Shown: in pieces, positions 31,342 through 40,826 of the stretch
Layout of the letters: each line of letters starts with the position of its first letter
Position numbering within the stretch: the stretch's first letter is position 1
Source of the DNA: Bathymodiolus thermophilus thioautotrophic gill symbiont
GTDB taxonomy: Bacteria; Pseudomonadota; Gammaproteobacteria; PS1; Pseudothioglobaceae
Reading direction: 5' to 3'
Assembly: GCF_003711265.1 (NCBI RefSeq)
Contig: NZ_CP024634.1
Coordinates: 1,302,001-1,366,000, forward strand
DNA: 64,000 nucleotides
Position numbers and translations under genes: made by a program
Notes under the pieces: model-generated
Databases searched by the model: none
Seen by the model: the letters and a program-made list of their open reading frames with translations, nothing else
Told to the model about the DNA's origin: nothing

Positions 31342-32289
31342 TTAACCAATAGACTCGCCAGCCGCCTGTAAGTCCGCATGATACGATGAACGCACCATTG
31401 GGCCGCTCGCAACCTGAGAAAAGCCCATTTCCGTGGCAATGTTCTTGTAGCGTTTGAATTGATCAGGGGTAATGTATTCTTCAACAGCTAAGTGATACTT
31501 GCTGGGCTGTAAATATTGCCCAAGCGTGAGCATATCCACGCTATGTGCTCGCAAATCAGACAATACATTTAATACCTGTTGTTCATTTTCACCCACACCC
31601 AACATCAAGCCTGATTTGGTCGTCACATCAGGATGTTGTTGTTTAAAAGATTGTAACAATTTTAATGAATAGGCGTAATCAGCCCCTGGGCGTACTTTGG
31701 GATAAAGACTCGGTACGGTTTCAAGGTTGTGATTAAACACATCAGGCGGGCAAGTGTTAAAGATTTCAAGTGCCTTATCAATTCTGCCTCTAAAATCGGG
31801 TGTTAGTATTTCAATTTTAACTTGTGGTGTGGTGTGTCTAATTTCATCAATACATTGCTTAAAATGATTGGCACCACCATCACGCAAATCGTCCCTATCA
31901 ACCGAAGTAATGACCACATATTTAAGTTTCATTTTTTCAATTGTTTGCGCCAAATGCTTTGGTTCATCCGCATCTAGCGGTTTAGGCTTACCATGTGCCA
32001 CATCACAAAATGGGCAGCGGCGGGTGCAGATTTGCCCCATAATCATAAAGGTCGCCGTGCCATGGTTAAAGCACTCGCCAAGGTTGGGACATTGTGCTTC
32101 TTCGCAAACGGTGAATAGTTTTTGCGAGCGCAATGTTTTTTTTAGTTTGTCGACTTTTGATCCAGTAGGGTGTTTGATGCGAATCCAACTTGGTTTTCTT
32201 AGTGGCGTACGCGTTACATCAGGCTTGATTTTTAAGCGTGCTGTTTTTGATTCGCCTTTTAGGGCTTTAATTTCAACTTCTTGTAACAT
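31342..32289 (-). CDS. lipA: Lipoyl synthase
   Basis: LipA is a radical SAM enzyme that inserts two sulfurs into protein-bound octanoate. The radical SAM cluster is CTRRCPFCD. The auxiliary cluster cysteines lie in [12 protein letters not shown], and the C-terminal [10 protein letters not shown] carries the conserved serine motif. It has 315 residues. It overlaps lipB by 17 bases at its start, in the order ybeD-lipB-lipA. Confidence 0.97.
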   Translation of the reverse strand: MLQEVEIKALKGESKTARLKIKPDVTRTPLRKPSWIRIKHPTGSKVDKLKKTLRSQKLFTVCEEAQCPNLGECFNHGTATFMIMGQICTRRCPFCDVAHGKPKPLDADEPKHLAQTIEKMKLKYVVITSVDRDDLRDGGANHFKQCIDEIRHTTPQVKIEILTPDFRGRIDKALEIFNTCPPDVFNHNLETVPSLYPKVRPGADYAYSLKLLQSFKQQHPDVTTKSGLMLGVGENEQQVLNVLSDLRAHSVDMLTLGQYLQPSKYHLAVEEYITPDQFKRYKNIATEMGFSQVASGPMVRSSYHADLQAAGESIG

Positions 32290-32878
32290 ATTTTTTTAAG
32301 GTTTGAGTAAGTTCGTTGGCAATGGTTCCAATCTTGATATTATCCGTTAAATCTGCTAATTGTGTAACCGCTAAATCCTGATATCCACAAGGGTTAATAT
32401 GGGAGAAAGGAGACAAGTCCATATCGACATTTAAACTTAATCCGTGATAAGTTCTGCCATTTTTTACCTTAAGCCCTAAAGCGGCAATTTTAGCGCCCTC
32501 AACATACACACCGGGTGCACCATTTTTTGTTTGAGAGTGAATATTGTGATGGCTTAATACTTCTATAATTGCCATTTCCATTAACGACACCATTTTCTTT
32601 ACCCCAATCCCCAAGCGTTTTAAATCAATGAGGCAATATACAATTAATTGACCGGGGGCATGATAAGTGATTTGCCCGCCACGGTCACTTTGCACGACAG
32701 GAATATCACTGTGTTGTAATAAGTGTTCCGCTTTACCAGAAATGCCTTGAGTGAAAATGGGTGGATGTTCAACAATCCACAATTCATCCTCAGTATCAAC
32801 TTGGCGATTGGCACTAAATGCTTGCATTGATGCCCAAGTTTGTGTGTAGTTTTGTAATCCCAGTTTGGTGATTTTCAA
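32273..32878 (-). CDS. lipB: Octanoyl-ACP:protein octanoyltransferase
   Basis: LipB moves octanoate from ACP to the lipoyl domains of target enzymes; LipA then completes lipoate. Motifs include [12 protein letters not shown] with the conserved His, [22 protein letters not shown] with the catalytic Lys, and a proximal NPCGYQDL containing the catalytic Cys. It has 201 residues. It overlaps ybeD by 4 bases and lipA by 17. Confidence 0.97.
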   Translation of the reverse strand: MKITKLGLQNYTQTWASMQAFSANRQVDTEDELWIVEHPPIFTQGISGKAEHLLQHSDIPVVQSDRGGQITYHAPGQLIVYCLIDLKRLGIGVKKMVSLMEMAIIEVLSHHNIHSQTKNGAPGVYVEGAKIAALGLKVKNGRTYHGLSLNVDMDLSPFSHINPCGYQDLAVTQLADLTDNIKIGTIANELTQTLKKYVTRS

Positions 32879-33159
32879 AGTATGTAAGCAACCAGTGGAT
32901 GGTCTTGAAGGTCTTTGTTGATTGAATTTAATTGCGTTACACTGGTTGCTACAATTCTAACGGTGTAGGAAATGTAATTGCCCTTTGTGCTTTTTCTGCT
33001 GCTAATTTGACTCAAATGAATTTTCCCAGCATGGCGTTCAATAATGGCACACATTTCAGTGTGCAATTCATGGCAATCTTTACCCATCACTTTTACGGGG
33101 TAATCACAAGGGAAGTTAAAAATCTCTTCTGGAGTAGGTTTTGAATTAGGTTTAATCAT
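32875..33159 (-). CDS. ybeD: YbeD/DUF493 family protein
   Basis: This 94-residue protein belongs to the DUF493 family with an ACT-like fold. The [16 protein letters not shown] segment and the C-terminal [12 protein letters not shown] are characteristic. Its exact role is unknown; it lies upstream of lipB in many gammaproteobacteria, as here. Confidence 0.92.
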   Translation of the reverse strand: MIKPNSKPTPEEIFNFPCDYPVKVMGKDCHELHTEMCAIIERHAGKIHLSQISSRKSTKGNYISYTVRIVATSVTQLNSINKDLQDHPLVAYIL

Positions 33160-33222
33160 AGTAGGTAATTTTAGTGTCTATTGCTATAAAATAGTATCAA
33201 TTTTAATATTTTCAAGTTAATT

Positions 33223-34263
33223 ATGCGTCCAGAGCAAGTTAGTGTTATTTTAAATCAAGAGTTTAAATCTGTTCTTCAAGGTCATCATACGCCCGTTATG
33301 TTGTGGGGTGCACCTGGTATTGGCAAATCTCAAATCATTGCGCAAATTGCCAGTGAGCATAATGTGAATATGATTGACATTCGTCTGTCACAAATGGAGC
33401 CAAGTGATTTGCGGGGGATTCCCTTTAAAAACGGCGAACAAGTTGATTGGGCAATTCCATCGTTATTGCCCAATGAAAAACGCCATGGCAAGCAAGGTAT
33501 TTTATTTTTAGACGAAATTACTTCAGCACCTCCCAGCGTTTCTGCTGCCGCTTATCAATTAATTTTAGACAGGCGTTTAGGGGATTATATTGTACCTGAT
33601 GGTTGGGTAATTTTTGCCGCCGGTAATCGTCAAGGTGACCGTGGTGTAACTTATTCCATGCCTGCTCCTTTGGCTAACCGTTTTTCGCATTATGAACTGG
33701 AAGTGAATTTAGACGATTGGGTTGCTTGGGCGTATAAAAACGACATTGACGAGCGTATTATTGGTTTTTTGCGTTATCGTCCCGAACACTTGTTTGAATT
33801 TGATCCTGCGCACAATCCTGTGGCTTTTCCTTCGCCTAGAACTTGGGCATTTACCCATCGTGCTTTGCAAAAATTTGAGGGCAATTTGAATTTGTTTAGA
33901 GCTGCTGCTAGCGCCTGTGTTGGCGAAGTGGCAGGTGTTGAAGTGGCAACTTTTATCGAACATTTAGAAGATTTGCCAGACTTGGATGCCATTGTAAACG
34001 GTGAATCTGTGTCAATTCCCGATGCTATTGATTTACAGTATGCCATTTGTTCCGCCTTAGTGGGTAGGGCGATTAGCGTCAAAGGCAAAGACAATGCTGA
34101 AAAGATTTGGGGTAATATCCTTAATTTTGCTCGCAACTTTCCACAAAAAGAACTTGGTGTAATGTTGGTATCCGATATGCAGCGTGCTATTGGTGAGGAA
34201 ATTTTCGCCATTCCAGAGTTTGTTAATTGGGCGGGTGCAATCGCTGATACTTTATTTGATTAG
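33223..34263 (+). CDS. MoxR-type AAA+ ATPase (partner of DUF2201/VWA protein)
   Basis: This ATPase has 346 residues. Walker A is WGAPGIGKSQ, Walker B is ILFLDEITSAPP, and sensor elements lie in FAAGNRQGDRG with an arginine region in APLANRFSHYEL. It resembles the MoxR-like ATPases that pair with a DUF2201 metallopeptidase/VWA-type protein, presumably as a chaperone-like system. Here the DUF2201 gene is about 4.9 kb downstream, with three other genes in between. It is divergent from ybeD across a 63-base gap. Confidence 0.85.
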   Translation: MRPEQVSVILNQEFKSVLQGHHTPVMLWGAPGIGKSQIIAQIASEHNVNMIDIRLSQMEPSDLRGIPFKNGEQVDWAIPSLLPNEKRHGKQGILFLDEITSAPPSVSAAAYQLILDRRLGDYIVPDGWVIFAAGNRQGDRGVTYSMPAPLANRFSHYELEVNLDDWVAWAYKNDIDERIIGFLRYRPEHLFEFDPAHNPVAFPSPRTWAFTHRALQKFEGNLNLFRAAASACVGEVAGVEVATFIEHLEDLPDLDAIVNGESVSIPDAIDLQYAICSALVGRAISVKGKDNAEKIWGNILNFARNFPQKELGVMLVSDMQRAIGEEIFAIPEFVNWAGAIADTLFD

Positions 34264-34355
34264 TATGAGAGTTCTGTGTATAGAGACTTCTGTATTAACC
34301 AAAGGCCTCTATTTGTAAATTTGCCCTTTGTTCAGTCTTAAAAGGCTTCCACCCT

Positions 34356-37121
34356 CTATTCACTTATTTTTTGAGTTAGGGCTACGGATATTTTGGCAAC
34401 CACCTCATCCCAATCGCCATTAGTGGCTTGTCTAAACAATCTCGTTACCTCAGGGTACCAAATGCTATTTTCTTTGTCGGTCATCCAGCGCCAATCGGAG
34501 TTGTAATCAGAAAGCAATATCCAGCAAGGAATGTTAAGTGAGCCAGCAAGATGAGCGATGGCGGTATCAACGCAAATAACCAAATCCAGTTGCGAAATAA
34601 TAGCAGCACTGTCGGCGAAGTCTTGGACTTCGTTACCCAGATGGGTTAAAGGTTGGTCTGTTGGCGGATTTTGCGCTTCCTCTTCTCCTACTCCTTTTTG
34701 CAAACTGATGAAGTTAACATTTTCTGCAACTTGCCAAAGTGGCTTTAGGATTTTGATTGAAGGTAAAGAGCGACTGGCATCGCTTCCACGCATGGGTTCG
34801 TTTTTCCAAACTAAGCCAATGTTAAAGCCTTGCGGGAGTTTGTCTCTCCATTTTTCTTGTTCTGTTTTTGGAGAGGACAAATAGGGCAGTTGATTCGGGA
34901 TGGTTTTTAGTGTGGTGTTAAAGTGTAAGGGCAAGCTCATCATAAACACCCAATAACTTGGTTTTTGAACGCCTGTTTCTCTAACTTCATTTTCGTCAAA
35001 TATATAATCAATGCAATCCATACTTGAAAAGAGTTTTTTAAGCCAAGGTTTACATACCAAGACAATGCCCCTGACACCTTTTTGGGTTTTGAGCAAGGGT
35101 AAATAACGAATAAATTGAATTTCATCACCTGAATCTTGTTCAAAATAGATGAGGATATTTTTACCTCTTAAGTCTTCACCTTGATATTGAGGCAAAGAAA
35201 TATTAGGTTTCATTATAACTTTGTTTTTTTTGCCTTCGTGGTATCGATATTCATAATTTTTCCAGCCTTGCTTAAAGTCGCCAGTTATGAGTTGCAACAA
35301 GGACATATTCCACTTTGTATCAACATCATTTGGATTGAGTTCTAAGGCTATTTTATAATGTGCATGTGCTGCGGAAAATTGCTTTTTAGCTGTTAATAAA
35401 TTCGCCAGCTCACTGTGTGCATTAATATGGTTAGGCTCAATCTTTAAAGCTTTTTCAAAGTGCTGTTGCGCCTTATCAAAATACTGTTGATTTTGAAGTA
35501 ATAAACCCATATTGTTATGTGCTTCACTGTGATTTGGATTGAGTAACAATGCTTTTTCAAGGTGCTGTTGTGCTTTATCAAGGTATTTTTGCTCTTTGTA
35601 CAATAGGCCTAAATTGTTATGGGTATTGGCGTTATTTGGGTTAATTGCCAAACTTTTTAAGGTATATTTTTTTGCCAATTCAACCTCATTTAGCATACCA
35701 GCAAACCCACCTGCATTTTCCAGTAAGTTGACATTGTCTGGGAATAATTTTAAGGCTTGCTTGCTAAGTTGTAGCGCCCCTCTGATGTCACCTTGTTTGT
35801 AGAGTTGAATAATATGGGTGTTAAACTCATTTGGCGTTGTTGTTTCTGCTGTATGTTTAATTGCTTGGGAGGGCGGTGTCGGGTTGTTGATTAATTCCGT
35901 TAAAGATTCACTTACTTTGTTAATGACTTCGTCCCAATTGCTATTAGCAGTTTGTCTAAATAATTTCATTACTTTGGGATACCAAGCACTGTCTTCTTTG
36001 TCAGTCATCCAGCGCCAATCGGTATGGTAGTTGGGAAGCAATACCCAGCAAGGGATGTTAAGTGAGCCAGCAAGATGAGCGACGGCAGTATCAACACAAA
36101 TAACCAAATCCAGTTGAGAGACAATGGCAGCGGTGTCAGAAAAATCTTGAATGTCACTGCCCAAATGAATTAAAGGCTGGTCTGCTGGCGGGTTTTGAGC
36201 CTCTTCCTCGCCCGCATCTTTTTGTAAACTAATAAAGTTAATGTTTTCTGCAATTTTCCACAATGGTTTTAATAGTTTAATTGAAGCGAGTGAACGCTGT
36301 TTGTCAGAGGCATGGATGGTGCTACCTTTCCAAACCAAGCCAACCTTAAAACCCTGAGGAAGCCTGTCTTTCCATTTGTTTTGAGCGGCTTGAGAAGGGG
36401 ATAAATAAGGCAATTGATTGGGTAGTGTTGCTGATGTGACATTAAAGCACAAAGGCAGGCTCATAATAAACATCCAGTAATCAATGCCATGGATTTCAGC
36501 TTTTCTAAACTCATTTTCATCAAGCAAATGGTCAATACAAGTTATACTCGAAAAGAGTTTTTTGAGCGGTGCTTGGCAGACCAAAATAATATCTCTAACA
36601 CCTTTTTGGGTTTTTAATAAAGGCAAAAATCGAACACATTGGATCGCATCGCCAAAACCTTGTTCAAAACAAATAAGTAGGCTCTTGCCCCTAATGTTTT
36701 CACCCTGATAATGAGGAATGCTAATATTAAGTGGGGCAACCCTCCAGTTCTTTTTGTTTTTATGATAACGGGCTTCATAGTTTTTCCAGCCCTGACTAAA
36801 ATCACCTAAAATCAATTGCAACAAGGACAAGTTCCACCTTGCATCCGCATGCCCGGGATCAAGTGATAAGGTTTTCTCAAAGTGCTGTTGCGCCTTGTCA
36901 AAACACTGTTTTTCTTGAAACAATTGACCTATATTGCTGTGCGCATGTGTGTGATTTGGATTAAGTGCAAGAACTTTTTCAAAACACTGTTGTGCTTCAT
37001 CATAACGCTTTTGTTCGATAAAAAAAACGCCTTTACGGTTGTAAATTTCAGCATTTTTTGCGCGTTGCTCCTCACTTAAGGGTGTAGCGCTCTTCTTCTT
37101 TTTCTTGTTATTTTTTGCCAT
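34356..37121 (-). CDS. Duplicated TPR plus glycosyltransferase-9-like protein
   Basis: The 921-residue protein contains two copies of a module of about 400-490 residues. Each has TPR repeats (for example YDEAQQCFEKVLALNPNH) and then a GT9-like domain with GLVWKGS/GLVWKNE, the VDTAxAHLAGSLNIPCWxLL motif and DWRWMTDKE. The module border is near residue 430; the second copy has more TPRs. In copy one the donor-site-like segment reads EQGFGDAIQ, in copy two EQDSGDEIQ, so the second domain may have lost activity. A Lys-rich N-terminal patch precedes the first TPR. Such proteins may modify surface glycans; a direct substrate cannot be named. It is on the opposite strand to its neighbours. Confidence 0.8.
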   Translation of the reverse strand: MAKNNKKKKKSATPLSEEQRAKNAEIYNRKGVFFIEQKRYDEAQQCFEKVLALNPNHTHAHSNIGQLFQEKQCFDKAQQHFEKTLSLDPGHADARWNLSLLQLILGDFSQGWKNYEARYHKNKKNWRVAPLNISIPHYQGENIRGKSLLICFEQGFGDAIQCVRFLPLLKTQKGVRDIILVCQAPLKKLFSSITCIDHLLDENEFRKAEIHGIDYWMFIMSLPLCFNVTSATLPNQLPYLSPSQAAQNKWKDRLPQGFKVGLVWKGSTIHASDKQRSLASIKLLKPLWKIAENINFISLQKDAGEEEAQNPPADQPLIHLGSDIQDFSDTAAIVSQLDLVICVDTAVAHLAGSLNIPCWVLLPNYHTDWRWMTDKEDSAWYPKVMKLFRQTANSNWDEVINKVSESLTELINNPTPPSQAIKHTAETTTPNEFNTHIIQLYKQGDIRGALQLSKQALKLFPDNVNLLENAGGFAGMLNEVELAKKYTLKSLAINPNNANTHNNLGLLYKEQKYLDKAQQHLEKALLLNPNHSEAHNNMGLLLQNQQYFDKAQQHFEKALKIEPNHINAHSELANLLTAKKQFSAAHAHYKIALELNPNDVDTKWNMSLLQLITGDFKQGWKNYEYRYHEGKKNKVIMKPNISLPQYQGEDLRGKNILIYFEQDSGDEIQFIRYLPLLKTQKGVRGIVLVCKPWLKKLFSSMDCIDYIFDENEVRETGVQKPSYWVFMMSLPLHFNTTLKTIPNQLPYLSSPKTEQEKWRDKLPQGFNIGLVWKNEPMRGSDASRSLPSIKILKPLWQVAENVNFISLQKGVGEEEAQNPPTDQPLTHLGNEVQDFADSAAIISQLDLVICVDTAIAHLAGSLNIPCWILLSDYNSDWRWMTDKENSIWYPEVTRLFRQATNGDWDEVVAKISVALTQKISE

Positions 37122-37194
37122 TAGGGTATTTTAGCGTTTTATATTTGAACTTTGTATAAAATTGGGTAACTTTTAAAATTTAGTTTGAGTTCTG

Positions 37195-37258
37195 CCAGAA
37201 TAAGGTTTGAGACATTCACCAAGTTAGAAAAACTGAATTTTTCCATCCGTATTTTTTT
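37195..37258. repeat. Decayed half of a MITE
   Basis: The stretch GGTTTGAGACATTCACCAAG, then TGAATTTTTCCATCCGTATTT, matches the right half of the MITE family with many substitutions. The outer end is lost. It marks the left border of the ATPase-TOPRIM gene pair. Confidence 0.55.
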
Positions 37259-37285
37259 AACGGCATTTTGTTTTTAGGGTAGAAT
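37257..37285 (+). promoter_or_regulatory. Promoter candidate for the ATPase-TOPRIM pair
   Basis: TTAACG (37257-37262) and TAGAAT (37280-37285) are 17 bases apart, about 25 bases before the ATPase ATG. The -35 falls at the edge of the MITE remnant. This is a pattern-based call. Confidence 0.35.
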
Positions 37286-37310
37286 AACTCACTTTTTATG
37301 ATAAATAACT

Positions 37311-38432
37311 ATGTTAGAAAAATTTAGCGTTACTAACTTTAAAAATTTTAACGAGAAATTAACCTTTGATTTTACTGCTAGCGATTATCAGTTTAATCCT
37401 CAATCTGTTAAAGAGGGCCTGGTTAAAACTGCGATTATTTATGGTGCTAACGCCTCTGGAAAATCTAATTTAGGCTTTGCAATGTTCGACATTGTTCAGC
37501 ATTTAACTGACAATGCAAGCAAAGGGAGTTTTTATCAGAATTATTTAACCAAACCAAATAAGTACCCTTGTGCAGAATTTGAATATTGTTTTATGTTTAA
37601 ACAAAACAAAGTGGTTTATCGCTATTCAAAAACCGATCACGAGACCTTGTTGGATGAATTTTTGTCTATCAATAACAAGGAAGTTTTATCGGTAAAGCGT
37701 ACCGGTGAAAGAAAGCATGCAAAGTTTTCTTTACAAGGTGCAGAAAACCTAAGTCAAGGCATTGCTACCGCTAATTTATCCATCATTAAGTATGTTAAAG
37801 AAAACACCTTATTAGAAAGCAATGACGATAATACTACCTTTAATCAATTTTTTGATTTTATTGATAAAATGCTATTTTTCCGCTCACTAGAGCATAACGC
37901 TTATTTAGGGTTAGAAAACGGTGCAAAAGCGATAGATAAGGATATTATTGATCGGGGGAATGTTGGTAATTTTGAAAAGTTTCTTAATGAAGCGGGTATT
38001 GAATGCAAATTAAAGGTTGTTGCAGATGAAAATAATGAGGAAAAAATAGTGTTTGATTTTAAAGGTGAGACCATTAGTTTTTTTGACATTGCCTCACAAG
38101 GAACAAGGTCTATCGCTTTGTTTTATTATTGGTATCAACGCATCCAATCCAATAAAGCCTCTTTTGTGTTTATCGATGAGTTTGATTCGTTTTACCACCA
38201 TAACTTATCTAAATTTATTGTTAAAAAATTACAAGAAATTGATGTTCAAGTGGTTTTTACTACTCACAATACCGATATTATGACTAACGATTTATCTCGC
38301 CCTGATTGTTATTTTATTTTGGATAGCAATAAAATTACTTCTATTAATAAATTAACTGACCAAGAGTTACGCAAAGCACATAATTTGCAAAAACTTTATA
38401 AAGCCTTCGCATTTAAAGCAAACAATGGGTAA
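37311..38432 (+). CDS. ABC-type AAA ATPase of a two-gene defence-like module
   Basis: This 373-residue ATPase belongs to the AAA_21/AAA_15 group (AbiL, RloA and OLD-like). It starts LEKFSVTNFKNF, with Walker A YGANASGKSN at residues 44-53. An ABC-like signature ASQGTRS is near 261-267, Walker B FVFIDEFD at 285-292, and a His switch in TTHNTD at 317-322. Such ATPases regulate a nuclease partner in AbiL, PARIS and OLD-like systems. Here the partner, with a TOPRIM motif, overlaps its end by 8 bases. Defence function is inference from family and pairing. The pair sits between two genes that are normally neighbours. Confidence 0.8.
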   Translation: MLEKFSVTNFKNFNEKLTFDFTASDYQFNPQSVKEGLVKTAIIYGANASGKSNLGFAMFDIVQHLTDNASKGSFYQNYLTKPNKYPCAEFEYCFMFKQNKVVYRYSKTDHETLLDEFLSINNKEVLSVKRTGERKHAKFSLQGAENLSQGIATANLSIIKYVKENTLLESNDDNTTFNQFFDFIDKMLFFRSLEHNAYLGLENGAKAIDKDIIDRGNVGNFEKFLNEAGIECKLKVVADENNEEKIVFDFKGETISFFDIASQGTRSIALFYYWYQRIQSNKASFVFIDEFDSFYHHNLSKFIVKKLQEIDVQVVFTTHNTDIMTNDLSRPDCYFILDSNKITSINKLTDQELRKAHNLQKLYKAFAFKANNG

Positions 38433-39132
38433 GTCAATTACTTTGTTTGTATTTGAAGGGGAAAAACAAGAGCGTCAATATTTGCATGTTTTTCTTGATC
38501 GCTTATCTGTCAACATTGATAGAATAGAAATAGCATGGTGTACTCATATATATAATTTACACAAGAACCTGAAAGATGATTTGGGTTTAGATACTTTTGA
38601 ATTGTTAAAGGAAGAGTGTAGCGCTTTAAGTTTAGAAGGTTATGGCAGAGACGATATTGCTAGAATATATCTATTTTTTGACTATGATGGACATGTGCCA
38701 ATGGCAGATAATGAAGTGATAAAAGAAATGTTGGAAATATTTGATAATGAAACAGACAAAGGAAAGCTTTTGCTGAGTTATCCAATGCTAGAGGCCTTGG
38801 CTGATAATAATTCTGACTTGAATTTTAAGGATATTACTACAAGAATTGAGTTAGGCGGTGATTATAAGAAATTACCTCTTTTAAGTCTCAAAAAATTAAA
38901 GGAATTGTCTTTGAGCGACTTTGGGTGCTTAGTTGGAAAACACCTTAAAAAAGCCAATTTTTTAGTGAATGGGCAGTATGAAAATCCCGATAGTTTAATT
39001 GAACAACATGATATTTTTAATGCCCAACTAACAAAACACATTAACCCAAACAAAGAAGTGGCTGTATTAAGCGCTTTACCTTTGTTTTATTTAGATTACA
39101 AAGGCGTATCCGCCTTAACATCACTTAACTAA
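38425..39132 (+). CDS. TOPRIM-like (RloB/AriB-like) effector candidate
   Basis: This 235-residue protein shows a TOPRIM-type acidic pattern: Glu11 in LFVFEGEKQERQYL and Asp86/Asp88 in YLFFDYDGH. This resembles RloB, AbiLii and AriB proteins, which pair with an AAA ATPase in phage-defence systems. The C-terminal half (DFGCLVGKHLKKANFLVNGQ) has no family I recognise. Its start overlaps the ATPase gene by 8 bases. Its TAA stop overlaps the ATG of the DUF2201 gene by one base, so the three are probably co-translated. The catalytic role is inferred. Confidence 0.7.
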   Translation: MGKSITLFVFEGEKQERQYLHVFLDRLSVNIDRIEIAWCTHIYNLHKNLKDDLGLDTFELLKEECSALSLEGYGRDDIARIYLFFDYDGHVPMADNEVIKEMLEIFDNETDKGKLLLSYPMLEALADNNSDLNFKDITTRIELGGDYKKLPLLSLKKLKELSLSDFGCLVGKHLKKANFLVNGQYENPDSLIEQHDIFNAQLTKHINPNKEVAVLSALPLFYLDYKGVSALTSLN

Positions 39133-40463
39133 TGGACACATACCCAACATGGCAAGATAAATCACTAATACCCGAAGAAAAGGTTAGGGTAGTTGGTGAA
39201 GATATTGTGCAACCAGCACAAGAAAACAAATTGAGTGACGGTGATTTGGAGACCATTAAAAACAGATTAACTAAGGCACGCACGCAGTTGATTTTAGACA
39301 AGCCTTTTTTGGGTAATTTGGTGTTGCGTTTGCCGTTAGTGGCAGCAGATTCATGGTGTAAAACCAGTGCTACAGATGCCAAAAGTTTTTATTACAACCC
39401 CGAGTTTATTGATTCCCTTAATAAACATCAAGTTAAATTTGTTTTAATCCATGAGGCTTTACATTGTGCATTGACTCATTTTGCCCGTCGGGGTAACCGT
39501 ACTAAGCATAAGTGGGATTTGGCTTGTGATTTTGCTATTAATCCGCTGCTGGTTAAGGAGGGGTTTCATCCGCCGATTGATGTGCCGATTTTTCAACAAT
39601 ATGCAGGGATGATTGCGGAAGAAATTTACCCAATGATTGATGACAATCTAAATCAAGAGCCAATGGATCAGCATTTATATGACGATCAAGCGAATGATGA
39701 TTCCAAACAATCAGACGGCGGTATGCGGGAAGATCAACTACAACAAGATCCCAAGCCCCAAAGTGAGGCAAACGAGGGCAAGCAGGGTGGCTCTTCCTCT
39801 CTGGCGCAACAACCTGCTATTTTGCGTCCTGATGAGATTGAAAAACTTGCCACTCAATGGCAAAAAAACCTTGCTTCAAGCGCACAAATCGCCCAACAAG
39901 CGGGCAAATTAGAAGGCGAATTTGCCAAATTGATTGATTTCTTTTTGCAACCTCAGGTTTCGTGGCAATCATTGTTGGCGCAATATATGTCAGCACTTGC
40001 ACGAGATGACTTTAGTTATTATCGCCCATCACGCAGGAGCGGAGAGGCCATTCTGCCCGCACTTAAATCTCATCAAATTGACATCACTGTCGCAATTGAC
40101 ACTTCTGGCTCTATTACACAAGAAGAAGTGGATGAGTTCGTCTCGGAAGTGAATGCCATTAAAGCCAATTTGAGTGCCAGTATTACTTTAATTGCCTGTG
40201 ATGACAAACTCTCTGAGCATTCACCTTGGCGTTTTGAGGCTTGGGATGCATTGCAATTTCCTGCCTCTTTAGGGGGCGGAAAAGGGACTAATTTTATCCC
40301 TGTGTTTGATTATGTTGATGCGCAAGACAGGGCTTGTGATGTGTTAATTTACTTTACCGATGCCAAGGGGAAATTCCCTGAAAGGGAGCCTAATTACCCC
40401 GTTATGTGGCTGGTAAAAGGCAAAGAACCCATCCCGTGGGGCGCTAGGATACAATTACAATGA
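39132..40463 (+). CDS. DUF2201 metallopeptidase-like/VWA protein
   Basis: The 443-residue protein has a zinc-peptidase-like motif HEALH (residues 107-111, with H in THFARR after it). A low-complexity, Gln/Asp-rich linker follows at about 180-235. The C-terminal VWA-like domain has a metal-binding DTSGSIT. Such DUF2201 proteins pair with a MoxR-like ATPase, presumably the one at 33223. The role is unknown. The ATG overlaps the stop of the TOPRIM gene (TAATG), and its own stop overlaps a broken rhodanese (ATGA). Confidence 0.85.
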   Translation: MDTYPTWQDKSLIPEEKVRVVGEDIVQPAQENKLSDGDLETIKNRLTKARTQLILDKPFLGNLVLRLPLVAADSWCKTSATDAKSFYYNPEFIDSLNKHQVKFVLIHEALHCALTHFARRGNRTKHKWDLACDFAINPLLVKEGFHPPIDVPIFQQYAGMIAEEIYPMIDDNLNQEPMDQHLYDDQANDDSKQSDGGMREDQLQQDPKPQSEANEGKQGGSSSLAQQPAILRPDEIEKLATQWQKNLASSAQIAQQAGKLEGEFAKLIDFFLQPQVSWQSLLAQYMSALARDDFSYYRPSRRSGEAILPALKSHQIDITVAIDTSGSITQEEVDEFVSEVNAIKANLSASITLIACDDKLSEHSPWRFEAWDALQFPASLGGGKGTNFIPVFDYVDAQDRACDVLIYFTDAKGKFPEREPNYPVMWLVKGKEPIPWGARIQLQ

Positions 40464-40769
40464 AAGATTTTTCTGCTACCGAACTCAATGATTACTTAAA
40501 CAACAATCAACCTTTGCTTTTAGATGTGCGTGAGCAATGGGGATAAATGCCATTTTAAAAACGCAACACTATTGCCAATGGGGCAAATTATGAGCAATAT
40601 TGAGCAATTAGACAAGGCACAAGAAACTGTTATTATTTGCCATTACGGCATTCGCTCTATGCAAGTCGCTCGCTATTTTGACTCTATTGGCTTTGAACAT
40701 ATTATTAATTTGCAAGGGGGTATCGATGCTTGGGCAAAAAAAATTGATAATTCCATGGTACTTTATTGA
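40460..40769 (+). pseudogene. Rhodanese-like protein, frameshifted
   Basis: An ATG overlapping the previous stop begins MKDFSATELNDYLNNN and LLLDVREQWG, a rhodanese N terminus, then stops at 40544. The rest (DKCHFKNATLLPMGQI, CHYGIRSMQVARYF with the catalytic Cys, LQGGIDAWAKKI) continues in another frame to 40769. A loss of a few bases near 40538 explains this; the usual DVRE-W-E-Y/F-segment is shortened there. An internal ATG could yield a C-terminal piece that keeps the active loop. Confidence 0.8.
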
Positions 40770-40826
40770 TTATGGGCGTCTTATTGATTATAATTATTCA
40801 TCATTTTATTTTAGACAAAACTTTTT

